Below are positions 36,065-45,096 of a stretch of DNA of 64,000 nucleotides, one piece after another. A program made the position numbers and the translations under genes. The DNA is taken from NCBI RefSeq assembly GCF_024360925.2, contig NZ_CP113517.1, positions 4,320,001 to 4,384,000 on the forward strand. Direction: 5' to 3'. Within the stretch, counting starts at the first letter, position 1; each line of letters begins with the position of its first letter. The notes below the pieces were generated by a model. That model was given only the letters and a program-made list of their open reading frames with translations. It made no database searches and was not told the DNA's origin. The stretch comes from Methylomonas rapida (lineage in GTDB: Bacteria > Pseudomonadota > Gammaproteobacteria > Methylococcales > Methylomonadaceae).

Positions 36065-38404
36065 TTACTTGGCTTTGTACAGTTCCTGTTCTAATTCATA
36101 AATCGCGGTTTCGTATTGGTCTTTGCCGCCAAAGACTTTATTGATGATTTCGACCGGCGTGCCGATGTCGCTAAACGGTTTGAGTTTGAGGACTTTGGCG
36201 CTTTCGATGGTGCTGATGCCTTCATCGGCGTATTTTTCCAACAAGGCATTCAGCACGGCGCGGGCTTGTTCGCCGTATTTGGTGAAATAATTTCGCTTTT
36301 TGACGTTGTTGGCACGTTCCTGGCGGGTCAGCGGCGGCTGGTCGTAGGCGATGTGGGCGATCAGATCGAAGTCGCCGTAATCCTTGCCGACTTCGGCGGC
36401 GAGGTTATCCAGCACGATGCCGTGGTCTTCCAGCAAGTCGATGATGGCCTGTTTTTTCTTGGCGCCGTGCCAGCGTTGCAGAAAGTCGTCCAACGAGGCG
36501 AACTCGGACTGAATCTGTTTGCGGGTGAAGTCGCGGTAGGATTCGGTAATCAGGGTGCCGTCCGGGCCAAGGTATTCGACGCGCTCGGCGATGATTCTGA
36601 CCGGTACGCCGCTTACGCGGATTTTATAAGTGCTGGCGGGTTCTTCGATGTCGTCGCCATCTTCTTCGTCTTCCGGTGCCGGGTCGGGCGGCACGGGATT
36701 ATCATCATCGCCGGGTTCGTAAATCACCACCGGTTCGCCGTCGAAATCCGGATCGCGGAACAGCTCGGTGGCTTTTTTGAAGTCCATGATGGTGAAGAAG
36801 AACTTACCGAACTCTTCGTCGATACGGGTGCCGCGGCCGATGATTTGCTTGAAGATGGTCATCGAGCTGATGGTTTTATCCAGCACGATCAGCTTGCAGG
36901 TTTTGGCATCGACGCCGGTGGTGAGCAGTTCCGAGGTGGTAGCGATGACCGGGAATGTGCTTTCAGGATCGATGAAGTTATCCAGCTCGGCTTTGCCTTC
37001 CACACTGTCGCCGGTAATGCGCATCACGTATTTGGGATTGTCGATAGCCAGTTGACCGGCCGCGTTGACGATGGCGACCCGCATGCGTTCGGCGTGATCG
37101 ATGTCTTCGCAGAAGATGATGGTTTTGGCGTAAGGGTCGGTTGCCAGCAAATATTGCATCACGCGCTTGGCAACCAGTTTGGTGCGTTGGTTGAGCACCA
37201 AAATCCGGTCCATGTCCGCTCGGTTATAGGTGCGGTTTTCGATGGCGTTGCCAAGGTCGTCGGTCATGCCGGGCGGCGGCGTCCAGCCGTGGATGTCTTT
37301 GTCGATGTCGATGCGCACTACTTTGTAGGGGGCAAGAAAACCGTCTTCGATGCCTTGTTTGAGGCTGTAGGTGTAAACCGGTTTGCCGAAGTAATCGGTG
37401 CTGGAGACGTATTTGGTTTCCTTGGGCGTGGCGGTCAAACCGAGCTGAATGGCGTCTTTGAAGTAATCGAGGATTTCCCTCCAGGCGGAATCGTCGGCGG
37501 CGCTGCCACGATGGCATTCGTCGATGACGATCATGTCGAAAAAGTCGGGCGAGACGTTTTTGAAGATTTTGTCTTCTTCTGCCGGACCGGTGATGGCTTG
37601 ATAGAGGCCGAGGTAAATTTCGTAGGCCGGATCGAGCTTGCGATTTTTGATTTTGGTCATCACCGAGCCGAACGGTTTGAAATCGTTGACCAGGGTTTGA
37701 TCGACCAGAATGTTGCGGTCGGCTAGAAACAGGATGCGTTTAACCTGTTTGGCTTTCCACAACCGCCAGATGATCTGGAAGGTGGTGTAGGTTTTGCCGG
37801 TGCCGGTAGCCATCACCAGCAGCACGCGCTTTTGCTGGTTGGCCACGGCTTCGATGCTGCGATTGATGGCCTCGACTTGGTAATAGCGCGGCTCTTTACT
37901 GCTACTGTCTTCGTAGTAGGGTTGGATGACCAGTTTTTCGGCTTGATCGGCGATGCCGCGGAAGTGTTTGTAGCGTTGCCAAAGCTCTTCTGGCGGCAGA
38001 AAAGCATCGAGCGCGAATTCGATTTCGATGTCTTCGTTTGGCTTTGGTGTTTTGTTGTGGCTGGCAAAAGCATCGCCGTTGGAACTGAAGGCGCTGGGGA
38101 CTTGCAGAATCTCCGCGTAGCCCAGGGCTTGTTGCAGGCCGTGGCTGACGGTGTGGTTGTTGTCTTTGGCTTCTACTACCGCAACCGGGACGCCCGGCTC
38201 CCAATACAAAACGTAATCGGCGAATTTCTTCTTTTTCTTGTTGCGGGACGACATGTTGCCCCGCACAACGATGGGGCCAGGGGTTAGAGTGACTTCACGG
38301 CGGATTTGGCGTATGGCGTCCCAGCCTGCTTCGCGGATAGCGGGGGTGATGAAAAGGTCGCAGATGTCTGTTTCGCTGAGGGCTTTTTTGTCCTTACTAT
38401 CCAT
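36065..38404 (-). CDS. hsdR: Type I restriction enzyme R subunit, system 2
   Basis: A 779-aa HsdR of the shorter EcoEI-like type. The nuclease has Asp63 and Glu78-Ala-Lys80 (VVEAKDN), Walker A ATGTGKT at 199-205, DECH at 295-298, and motif VI QIIGRGTRI. ATG 38404 is chosen since homology begins with KALSETDICDLFITPAI; the in-frame ATG at 38470 adds an unrelated stretch. It heads the hsdR-DUF559-hsdM-hsdS operon on the minus strand, downstream of the TacAT-like pair. Confidence 0.94.
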   Translation of the reverse strand: MDSKDKKALSETDICDLFITPAIREAGWDAIRQIRREVTLTPGPIVVRGNMSSRNKKKKKFADYVLYWEPGVPVAVVEAKDNNHTVSHGLQQALGYAEILQVPSAFSSNGDAFASHNKTPKPNEDIEIEFALDAFLPPEELWQRYKHFRGIADQAEKLVIQPYYEDSSSKEPRYYQVEAINRSIEAVANQQKRVLLVMATGTGKTYTTFQIIWRLWKAKQVKRILFLADRNILVDQTLVNDFKPFGSVMTKIKNRKLDPAYEIYLGLYQAITGPAEEDKIFKNVSPDFFDMIVIDECHRGSAADDSAWREILDYFKDAIQLGLTATPKETKYVSSTDYFGKPVYTYSLKQGIEDGFLAPYKVVRIDIDKDIHGWTPPPGMTDDLGNAIENRTYNRADMDRILVLNQRTKLVAKRVMQYLLATDPYAKTIIFCEDIDHAERMRVAIVNAAGQLAIDNPKYVMRITGDSVEGKAELDNFIDPESTFPVIATTSELLTTGVDAKTCKLIVLDKTISSMTIFKQIIGRGTRIDEEFGKFFFTIMDFKKATELFRDPDFDGEPVVIYEPGDDDNPVPPDPAPEDEEDGDDIEEPASTYKIRVSGVPVRIIAERVEYLGPDGTLITESYRDFTRKQIQSEFASLDDFLQRWHGAKKKQAIIDLLEDHGIVLDNLAAEVGKDYGDFDLIAHIAYDQPPLTRQERANNVKKRNYFTKYGEQARAVLNALLEKYADEGISTIESAKVLKLKPFSDIGTPVEIINKVFGGKDQYETAIYELEQELYKAK

Positions 38405-38517
38405 TGTAAAAAGTCCTAATTTGAGTCGAAACGATGGCATGAAAGGAAATACGCATTCACTGGTGAACACTTTAAGGTCCGGCCTGTGCGGCTAGAAATC
38501 ATTGTGGCATCCCTTTT

Positions 38518-39003
38518 TTACGAGCCAATTGCTGTGGAAGATAAGAATAGCAACAGCGGATTATCCGGCGAAGCTTCAAAGCCAAAACGCCGATAGTAAC
38601 CAGCCGCTGGTTCATCAATGGCGTCGACAAACAAACCAATGCCACCCGCCTCGGTGTGAATGCGCCGCGCACGCATCAAGGCGTCAATCAGCAGTAACTC
38701 GCCGAGTCGCTTATTTTGGAACGCCTGCTCGACGGCCAACCGACCTAGTCTAACCCCGGGTATGCGGCGAGGCAGTTTTTTGCGCCACGCATCCGGCAGA
38801 TGGCGATTTTCGAGTTCAGCTAGCGTGAGTGCGTAATAGGCGCAAATTTGAGTGGGCTTGGCTTCGTCGATAGCCACAAAGGTTTTCGACAGTCCTTTGT
38901 CCTGATGCTGGCGAGCAACCTTTCGCAACCAGTCATTCAGTTCTTCACGGCCGCAATCAAACCGTTGCCGATCATGGTCCCCAGTTAAAGGTATTATCTG
39001 CAT
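38518..39003 (-). CDS. GNAT acetyltransferase toxin (TacT-like)
   Basis: A 161-aa GNAT domain. The acetyl-CoA pyrophosphate loop is in LAVEQAFQNKRLGELLL, and the C-terminal YYRRFGFEA is typical of TacT/AtaT-type toxins, which acetylate aminoacyl-tRNA. Its start overlaps the DUF1778 antitoxin by 32 bases, the usual order for this pair. Confidence 0.9.
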   Translation of the reverse strand: MQIIPLTGDHDRQRFDCGREELNDWLRKVARQHQDKGLSKTFVAIDEAKPTQICAYYALTLAELENRHLPDAWRKKLPRRIPGVRLGRLAVEQAFQNKRLGELLLIDALMRARRIHTEAGGIGLFVDAIDEPAAGYYRRFGFEASPDNPLLLFLSSTAIGS

Positions 39004-39283
39004 TGTTTTGCTTCGCGTCCTGGTAGTGCTTCATAGCGGCCTGCAACTTGGCGTTGGGTTGCGGCGGGTTTTCCATCAGATCAAGCAACCAATTCCAGTC
39101 GCGAGGAGATAAACGAATCACTTCTTCACGCTCGATAACGGCCTGGGCTTCTTTTAAGGCCGACTGCACTAAAAACTGATTGACCGTGGCGCCGGTCAGT
39201 TCGGCAGCACGGCACAATGTTTCGTAAACCTCATGCGGGACGCGTGCGCCGATGCGGTCTTGCTTGGCTGTGACAGTTTCCAT
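38972..39283 (-). CDS. DUF1778 antitoxin (TacA-like)
   Basis: A 103-aa protein whose N-terminal ribbon-helix-helix (KQDRIGARVPHEVYETLCRA) binds DNA, followed by the toxin-neutralising part (RLSPRDWNWLLDLMENP). It should repress its own promoter upstream of 39283 and neutralise the overlapping GNAT toxin. The pair lies upstream of hsdR2. Confidence 0.9.
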   Translation of the reverse strand: METVTAKQDRIGARVPHEVYETLCRAAELTGATVNQFLVQSALKEAQAVIEREEVIRLSPRDWNWLLDLMENPPQPNAKLQAAMKHYQDAKQNNADNTFNWGP

Positions 39284-39584
39284 AGTGTTTACCTGCGATC
39301 AAATGGAATATTCTGTTTAGTGTAGCACTGTCGCCATAATGACGCCATATAGAATAGTGTTCAGCTAATCCCTTCTGAGGTGCAAACCTCGGTTTGCACT
39401 CTGACGCTTAACGAGGCCGGGCGCTGTAGGTATTTTTCAGTATTACATGGCTTCGCATGTTCACAGCACCTGGATTGCAAAACCCACTCTATCTGGCGTT
39501 TTGTGTAGTCGCATGACTCCACTTTTCTCATGGCAAATAATCACACTTTGCCGCGCGGAAACCTGGTCGAAAAATCAGGTTTTA
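39284..39584. other. 301-base gap upstream of TacAT
   Basis: No convincing gene. It contains a 9-bp palindrome GTGCAAACC (39381-39389) / GGTTTGCAC (39392-39400), possibly a REP-type repeat, and presumably the promoter of tacAT. Confidence 0.55.
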
Positions 39585-39896
39585 TCACCCTTCATGAGTT
39601 CGCTTTTTCTTCGGGCAATGACCGTTCATCGCTGCCCGCGCTTTGCCAGCCAGGGACGTCGGCCCTGTACTGCACCCCCCATGAAATAGACAACGCCCGT
39701 TTCGATAAATCGCCGTGCTTTTGCAAGGCGTTCCAGCTCGCGTAGTTTTGGCGCCGCATTGCAGGCCACGCAAATCATCCGGGAAAGCAGGGTAGCGTGG
39801 CGGCATACGGTCATTACCTTGTTCCCATGCATCTCTGATAGCGTCACATTGCCGGAAATAGGATTTTAAGCGTTTACGTTGGCTTGATGTACTCAT
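39585..39896 (-). CDS. HGG-motif small protein
   Basis: A 103-aa protein from ATG 39896 (a GTG at 39914 is also possible). It has CGAKTTRAGTPCKSTAIYRN and CLFHGGCSTGPTSLAGKAR, a Cys/His pattern (C-x(n)-C-x(n)-C-x2-H) and HGG-STGP motif common in small phage and plasmid proteins of unknown function; a zinc site is likely. It is the last gene of the minus-strand replication block. Confidence 0.7.
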   Translation of the reverse strand: MSTSSQRKRLKSYFRQCDAIRDAWEQGNDRMPPRYPAFPDDLRGLQCGAKTTRAGTPCKSTAIYRNGRCLFHGGCSTGPTSLAGKARAAMNGHCPKKKRTHEG

Positions 39897-39919
39897 GGTT
39901 GAATCTGCTTTCACCTACT

Positions 39920-40072
39920 TTAGATGTTGGCGGCAGGCTGTGCTCTGGAAACCTTGCCCAGCGTGGCGGCATTCGCGATGACTTCAGCAAATTGGTCGTG
40001 CCGTTTCCGATATGCGGCAATTTGTTGTTGCAACTGCGTATGCTCGCGTTGCTCTGCACTGTTCAATGTCAT
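39920..40072 (-). CDS. Small 50-aa coiled protein
   Basis: Encodes MTLNSAEQREHTQLQQQ followed by a basic helix and ends SRAQPAANI. AAGAGG lies about 10 bases before the ATG. The position between the HGG-motif gene and the nuclease gene, all on the same strand, supports it. Predicted mostly helical; function unknown. Confidence 0.55.
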   Translation of the reverse strand: MTLNSAEQREHTQLQQQIAAYRKRHDQFAEVIANAATLGKVSRAQPAANI

Positions 40073-40138
40073 TTTTAAAGCCTCTTTAAAGATTTAATGA
40101 ATTTTCGATTATTTTAATAACCCCTTGCTATTAACTGT

Positions 40139-40576
40139 TTATGTCACCCCCGCCACACTGTTAGTTACCACATGACAAAAGCCCTCAATCGTAAGGGTTG
40201 CCGCGTAATTGAGCTGGAAGGATTGGCGGTGCTGTGGATTGATAAGCAAAATCGGCACAACCACGCGCCAGGGTAAGCGATTGGCACGGTAGGCTAATAC
40301 TGGCGTCAATCCGGCTTGACCGGCCTGTGTGACTGCCTGATCCCACCATTTTTGAATCTGCGCATCGGTGGCGGTCTGGTAGCGTTTGCTTTCAATGGCC
40401 AATAATCTGAAAGAATCCGCTACGCTGCCCACTTCATCAGGATGAACAATCAAATCATGGCCGCCGCTGCGGGTTTGCTCCAGGTTGCGGATTAAGCGAA
40501 CGCCAGCCCAATCATGAATCAACCCGGCAAACTCTCGCTCTGCTGATGCACCTTTAGCTCGACTATTAATTGCCAT
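40139..40576 (-). CDS. PD-(D/E)XK nuclease, Holliday-junction resolvase-like
   Basis: A 145-aa protein from ATG 40576 (MAINSRAKGASAEREFA). The motif GGHDLIV (His40/Asp41) and IESK (Glu62, Lys64) fit a PD-(D/E)XK nuclease of the phage resolvase type. The in-frame upstream ATG at 40657 lies inside the helicase frame and adds unrelated residues. It overlaps the helicase stop by 11 bases. Confidence 0.75.
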   Translation of the reverse strand: MAINSRAKGASAEREFAGLIHDWAGVRLIRNLEQTRSGGHDLIVHPDEVGSVADSFRLLAIESKRYQTATDAQIQKWWDQAVTQAGQAGLTPVLAYRANRLPWRVVVPILLINPQHRQSFQLNYAATLTIEGFCHVVTNSVAGVT

Positions 40577-41906
40577 GATTACGAACCTCAAAGCCGTTTT
40601 TACGATAAATAACACCTCGCTTTCTAGCGGCTGAAAATCCGAATGCGCACTTATCAACTATGTCTAAAACATATGCGCATTTCTTGCCTGGAAATGGCCG
40701 CCTTGCACGTCCGATTGATTGAAGCAATCTGGTTGCTGCTGGCGCTTCTCGCTTAACCTCCGCGCTTACAGGTGCCGCGAACACCACCGCGCCCACATGA
40801 GGCCAGTCGATACCTTCAGACAATAGCGACAACGTACCCACGATGATTGGATAATTGGCCGCCGCTGCCATGCGCTCGGCTCTGACTTTGGCCGGCAATT
40901 GTCCATGCAATAGTAACGACTCGCGGCCATGCTGGTTAATGATCTGGTGCAAGCGTTCGGCATGTTCGATAGTGCTGGTTAATATTGCCGTGCCAGTGGT
41001 GAGACTCGCGCGAATGGCTCGATTGACGATTAACTGATTTCGATGGTTATCTTCCGCCAACAGCTTGTTGAACTGTTGCCAGCTCTGCGGGTTGCCTTGT
41101 AACTGATAATGCAAAACGGACACAACGACCGGCAAAACAGCGCCTTCAACTTCACTGGGCTTGATTTCCGCCACGATGGGGCCAAGTGCGGCGTGTATCA
41201 TCATTTCCAAACCATCACGCCGTTGTGGAGTGGCAGACAGGCCGAATTTATAACGACAATTTAACCCGTTGATGACTTGGTAAAATTGGCTTGCTGGCGC
41301 GTTGTGGCATTCATCCGCTATGGCCATGCCGTAATTCAGTCGGGATAGATCACGCTTAACCAAGGTTTGCACGGTGGCAATGGTAAACTGTTCGCCCTCT
41401 GTATCTTTTCCACTGCCAATCAGGCCAGCATTCAGGCCTGTGAACTGTTCAATTGCTGCCCGCCATTGTTCAGCCAAGTCTTTGGACTTGACCAGGATAA
41501 GGCAACGCTGCTGCAACTGAGCCGCAAGGGCAATACCTGACACCGTTTTACCGCTGCCAGTAGCCGCCACCATCACGCCACCACCTGCTTGCATGGCATT
41601 ACTGACAAAGCGTTGCTGATAGTCCCGCAATTGCCCGGTAAAGCTTATCTGAGCTGCTACCGTGCGCCGTTGGTCATCGATCACAGCGCCAGCTGTGAAC
41701 AGTTCCGGCAATAGGCCGACGGGAACATTCAAGCCGTCGTCGTTTCGTTTGGATAAATTGATTATTCGCTCAATGCCGCGCGTCGATCTGCTCTGCTTGA
41801 GTGCCTCGGCAAATTTCGGACTAGAAAAAGTACAGCGTTTTTCGATCTGGTTAATGATCGATTCCGAAGCCTCGATTCTGGCTTGGTGGGTTAGGGTGAT
41901 TTTCAT
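40566..41906 (-). CDS. SF2 DEAD/DEAH-box helicase
   Basis: A 446-aa helicase with Walker A ATGSGKT (115-121), DECH (IADECHNAP), motif III GLSATPQR and motif VI SIGRARRPFPGK. It resembles XPB/UvsW-like phage helicases. Together with the nuclease and RepA-like ATPase it suggests a replication or recombination module. Confidence 0.9.
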   Translation of the reverse strand: MKITLTHQARIEASESIINQIEKRCTFSSPKFAEALKQSRSTRGIERIINLSKRNDDGLNVPVGLLPELFTAGAVIDDQRRTVAAQISFTGQLRDYQQRFVSNAMQAGGGVMVAATGSGKTVSGIALAAQLQQRCLILVKSKDLAEQWRAAIEQFTGLNAGLIGSGKDTEGEQFTIATVQTLVKRDLSRLNYGMAIADECHNAPASQFYQVINGLNCRYKFGLSATPQRRDGLEMMIHAALGPIVAEIKPSEVEGAVLPVVVSVLHYQLQGNPQSWQQFNKLLAEDNHRNQLIVNRAIRASLTTGTAILTSTIEHAERLHQIINQHGRESLLLHGQLPAKVRAERMAAAANYPIIVGTLSLLSEGIDWPHVGAVVFAAPVSAEVKREAPAATRLLQSIGRARRPFPGKKCAYVLDIVDKCAFGFSAARKRGVIYRKNGFEVRNHGN

Positions 41907-41969
41907 TTTTTACTCTTAAATTCTGGAAACAGTGAACATCGAGCAGCGGGCAAACGGTGTACGAACAAC

Positions 41970-42062
41970 ACCGAACACCCCTAAAGGGGTGTGTTCGTGT
42001 TCGTTCGTTCCGAACACCCTGAACGCTGTTTTGATTTGTTCGGAACTGTTCGGTTGTTCGAA
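41970..42062. promoter_or_regulatory. Cluster of GTTCG repeats and a hairpin (origin or operator candidate)
   Basis: GTTCG occurs at 41993, 41999, 42003, 42038, 42048 and 42056, with inverted CGAAC at 41972 and 42011. A hairpin ACACCCC-TAAA-GGGGTGT lies at 41975-41992. The cluster is between the RepA-like gene and the helicase start. Iterons for the RepA-like protein or an operator for the helicase gene are both possible. Confidence 0.45.
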
Positions 42063-42067
42063 AATAA

Positions 42068-43189
42068 TCATTCGTATATTCGCCATGCATAGCCGTCATA
42101 TTCAGCGGTAGCCCCATGGTTAAAAAGCTTGTCCCTTGCTCGCTTGAATGCCATGCGCTTGGAGTCGACGGTATCTTTATCGGTGACAATCACCTTATAG
42201 GATCGATCCCGCCAATGATCGACATGCACAACCTTGGCGGACGACCACTTATCAAAGCCTGCAAACTTCTCGCGGATTTCTGCCGATGGTTCAACACCAT
42301 GCTTATCGATAGCCTCAGATAGTGCCGTCAATATGGCTTCGTCACGCGCCGATAATTTGCGCTTGTTGGTGGTTGACTTCGCATTGCCGGCATGCTGTAG
42401 ATAAACCGATCTCAGCGGTTCGCCGTCATCATCCAGCCATGGCAGATCAATCGACATAAGGCTGAATTGTTGCGGCTTGAAGGCTTCAAAATCCTTGGCT
42501 TTGGTACAGGACAGAACAACATTCAAGCCATCTTTAGTGGCTGAAAATTCGCCATCCATTGCCGCTCTGATTGATGAGCTGCCACGGCTGCGCTGGGATG
42601 TTCCGTGGCCTGAGTGATGCACGATCAAAACCGCCGCGCCCAAGGGTTTCAGATGATTGTCGATATTGGCGACAAATTGCCCAATGTCAGAACTGCTGTT
42701 CTCATCGCCGGTCATGTTGCGGTGTAGCGTGTCGATGATGATTAGGCCCGGATTTGGGCAAAGTGCCGTGATGGAGTCCGCCACCCATTGCGCGTTATTT
42801 TCGTCGATCAAGTCGGCAGGTCGCTCACTGACAAACAGCCGATCAGGTGACGGCCTGCCGTATTTCGACTCTAGCGCCATTAACCGCCGCGCCATTCCTG
42901 CAAAGCCTTCGCCAGCAATGACAACAACGTCAGTTTGTTCGGTTGGGCAGCCTTGCCAGTGGATCCCATGCGCCAGACAGAACGCCCAATCCAGGGCAAA
43001 CAACGATTTACCGGCTGCTGGCTCACCGAATAGCAAATTCAGAGAACCGCGCTCAAGAATGCCAGCCAACAACCATTGAATGCTGATGGGTTTGGCGGTA
43101 AGTTCTGCCGCGCTGGTAAATGGAAATGGTTTTGGCGGTTCAGACTGTGCCGGGTATGGGCCGCTTAAGTCGATCACATCAGGCAGCAT
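42068..43189 (-). CDS. RepA-like AAA ATPase/helicase
   Basis: A 373-aa RecA-fold ATPase with Walker A GEPAAGKS (55-62), Walker B LIIIDTLHRN and HHSGHG, typical of AAA_25/RepA-type hexameric helicases of plasmids and phages. ATG 43189 starts MLPDVIDL; an earlier ATG at 43207 lies within the overlapping upstream gene. It probably unwinds DNA at the origin of the element. Confidence 0.85.
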   Translation of the reverse strand: MLPDVIDLSGPYPAQSEPPKPFPFTSAAELTAKPISIQWLLAGILERGSLNLLFGEPAAGKSLFALDWAFCLAHGIHWQGCPTEQTDVVVIAGEGFAGMARRLMALESKYGRPSPDRLFVSERPADLIDENNAQWVADSITALCPNPGLIIIDTLHRNMTGDENSSSDIGQFVANIDNHLKPLGAAVLIVHHSGHGTSQRSRGSSSIRAAMDGEFSATKDGLNVVLSCTKAKDFEAFKPQQFSLMSIDLPWLDDDGEPLRSVYLQHAGNAKSTTNKRKLSARDEAILTALSEAIDKHGVEPSAEIREKFAGFDKWSSAKVVHVDHWRDRSYKVIVTDKDTVDSKRMAFKRARDKLFNHGATAEYDGYAWRIYE

Positions 43190-43589
43190 TAGCCACCTCC
43201 CGCGCACGATTCACGCGATAGGTTTTAATCGACGGCTGATCTTTCGGCCATTCAAGATGCGGGTTCGAGTAATCCACCCAACGCGGCCAGATAGTCACCG
43301 ACTCAGCGCCGGCTTTCAGTAATGCCTTTGCCAGTTCGACCACCATTTGTTCCGGGGCTGGTTGCGTCCACTCGATCACGACCATGCAATCTTTGACAGG
43401 CCAAGACAGCGCCACCAAATCAGCATCAGGTGGCAACACCAACGCGACAGAATCGCCGCGCTGATTTCGGGCTTTGGCACTGTTCCAGGCATCGCCGCCA
43501 ACGCACACCACCACCAACCAGGGCGGGTTTTTAAAGCGTTGCCGATCTGCAAGCAGTTTTCCGAAGGGCGGAAGTTTTTTCTTGGCCAT
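43179..43589 (-). CDS. Unknown 136-aa protein of the replication block
   Basis: Begins MAKKKLPPFGKLLADRQR. A region WLVVVCVGGDAWNSAKARN followed by VALVLPPDADL and VVIEWTQPAPEQM suggests an alpha/beta fold with a nucleotide- or metal-binding loop, perhaps TOPRIM-like, but the family is not recognised. It overlaps the RepA-like gene by 11 bases, so the two are coupled; a primase- or loader-like role would be inference. Confidence 0.7.
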   Translation of the reverse strand: MAKKKLPPFGKLLADRQRFKNPPWLVVVCVGGDAWNSAKARNQRGDSVALVLPPDADLVALSWPVKDCMVVIEWTQPAPEQMVVELAKALLKAGAESVTIWPRWVDYSNPHLEWPKDQPSIKTYRVNRAREVANAA

Positions 43590-43592
43590 GAC

Positions 43593-43820
43593 CTACGCTG
43601 CCTTTTGAGACGCAACCCATGCAAAAAATCTCCTCTCATCGATTAGCACCTTGCGCCCAAGCCGGACGATGGCACCGGATTTCGCGAGGCCGTTGCTTTG
43701 CTCATTGAAAATCAGCGCACGCAACCCTCCCTTGGTAAAAGCTGGATGCTTGTCAGCAAACTGATTGACGGTTAAGTAGATGATGACCGCTTGCGCGGCT
43801 TCGTTTTGTACTGGAGTCAT
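43593..43820 (-). CDS. Small winged-HTH/excisionase-like protein
   Basis: A 75-aa protein from ATG 43820 (MTPVQNEAAQ). VNQFADKHPAFTKGGLRALI and IVRLGRKVLIDERRFFAWV match the pattern of small HTH/excisionase-like regulators at the head of island replication operons. The ATG at 43865 is in frame but lacks support. It ends 4 bases before the 136-aa gene and probably regulates this operon or excision. Confidence 0.7.
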   Translation of the reverse strand: MTPVQNEAAQAVIIYLTVNQFADKHPAFTKGGLRALIFNEQSNGLAKSGAIVRLGRKVLIDERRFFAWVASQKAA

Positions 43821-44007
43821 GATTTTTATCCCGATTCGCTGCTTAACAAATTTTGTTACCAGCATTTGCCAATAACTTGGGTGCGATGATAAATGTATGA
43901 TTTACAATACAAAACGGGGCAAATAGAGACAAAACCGGGACATTCTTTTAATATCACCATTTCAAAACCGCGACAGCCGGGGGGGCTTTGCTGTTTTCCC
44001 TCGGGCG

Positions 44008-44038
44008 AAAAAAAGGGCCTTTCGGCCCTTTGCTTTTT
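44008..44038 (-). terminator. Bidirectional intrinsic terminator
   Basis: AAAGGGCC (44012-44019) pairs with GGCCCTTT (44024-44031). On the minus strand it is followed by seven T residues; on the plus strand by GCTTTTT. It ends the relBE-like operon. Confidence 0.85.
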
Positions 44039-44585
44039 AAGTTACGGTGTCTTTCCGCCCTCGTGTCAGTGAGCATAACTTCTGCTTTTTCCAAAAGTGG
44101 CGCTCGAATGACCCAAAATTAAGCGAGAGAAACAGATTTCCATTCGCCTGCCCCAACTCGTCATACATCTTGCGGACCGTGAAATGTTTTGGCAGTTTGC
44201 AGCCAATGGCGTAATCGTTATGAATGAGCCATTGCTCAAGCACCTTTAGCCTCTGCTCATACTCAGACTGGCTAACGGTTTCACCCACTTCGGCTTCTTC
44301 AAAAAACTCTTCCGGTAAGACGTCATCAAAGCCACAGCGCTCTGCCCAATCAATCAACTGTTCGCGAGTACATGGTAATTCGAGTTTCAAGTTCTTCAAC
44401 AGCTTGCGCATTTCATCAAGCTCAGGCCCGTCGGATAACAAGTCCTCGTCGCGCTCATTAAGGTATTTCGGGAAAAAACCTTTGCGAGTGATTTTTTTGC
44501 AAAGGTCACGCCACCAAAAATCGCTACGTTTTTCCAAGCCAAGCGCTTCCAGCACATCATCAAGCTCAAACAGCTTATCTTTCAT
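44037..44585 (-). CDS. Unknown 182-aa protein coupled to a RelE-type toxin
   Basis: Acidic N-terminal half (LFELDDVLEALGLEKRSDFWW, DERDEDLLSDGPELDEM), then LPCTREQLIDWAERCGF and a C-terminal basic end. No family recognised. The ATG overlaps the toxin stop by 4 bases (ATGA), so it is translated together with the RelBE pair. Confidence 0.75.
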   Translation of the reverse strand: MKDKLFELDDVLEALGLEKRSDFWWRDLCKKITRKGFFPKYLNERDEDLLSDGPELDEMRKLLKNLKLELPCTREQLIDWAERCGFDDVLPEEFFEEAEVGETVSQSEYEQRLKVLEQWLIHNDYAIGCKLPKHFTVRKMYDELGQANGNLFLSLNFGSFERHFWKKQKLCSLTRGRKDTVT

Positions 44586-44848
44586 CGATAAATCTCCCGC
44601 CTGTGGCCGATTTCGATCACCAAAACAACCAACTCTTCATCTTCAAACCGACACAACAACCGGTAATCGCCCACACGATAGCGCCATAGGCCGGATAGAT
44701 TGCCCTGCAAAGCTTTACCGCTGGCGCGTGGGTTTTCGGCGGCTTGAATGCGCTCTTGCAGAAACGCTGCGATGCGCTTTTGTATCGGCTTATCCAGTTT
44801 TTGCAAGTCGCGCTTGGCGTCGTCGGATAACTTAACTGTCCAGGCCAA
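44582..44848 (-). CDS. RelE/ParE-type toxin
   Basis: An 88-aa protein with the RelE fold: WTVKLSDDAKRDLQKLDKPI, GLWRYRVGDYRLLCRFEDEE and HRREIYR. Residues Arg and Tyr of RYRVGDYR and the C-terminal HRREIY fit mRNA-cleaving RelE toxins. It overlaps the antitoxin by 17 bases. Confidence 0.9.
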   Translation of the reverse strand: MAWTVKLSDDAKRDLQKLDKPIQKRIAAFLQERIQAAENPRASGKALQGNLSGLWRYRVGDYRLLCRFEDEELVVLVIEIGHRREIYR

Positions 44849-45056
44849 GGCTCTTCACCACATCGCCGAGGCTATGAGACACCTTGCCGCCATCCAGGTA
44901 ACTCTGGTAGGCGGCTTCGGCGAGTTTGGCATCCTGGCAATCTTCCAGATATTCAAAGAGAGCTGCCTTGACCAGCTGCGTGGGGCTCAGGTGCTGTTCG
45001 GTTGCCAATGCGTTTAATACTTTGGCGGTTTCGTCGTCTAGTTCTAAGGTCATCAT
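44832..45056 (-). CDS. RelB/ribbon-helix-helix antitoxin
   Basis: A 74-aa protein starting MMTLELDDETAKVLNALA, a ribbon-helix-helix start, with LVKAALFEYLEDCQDA and a C-terminal region for toxin binding (SYLDGGKVSHSLGDV). Confidence 0.88.
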   Translation of the reverse strand: MMTLELDDETAKVLNALATEQHLSPTQLVKAALFEYLEDCQDAKLAEAAYQSYLDGGKVSHSLGDVVKSLGLDS

Positions 45057-45096
45057 GGCTTGATTCCTTTGGGTTGATCGTTGAAGACTATTGCCA

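Noticed and set aside
36116-37726. A 536-aa plus-strand frame
   Set aside because: It lies antisense to hsdR2, whose motifs are clear; codon shadow only.
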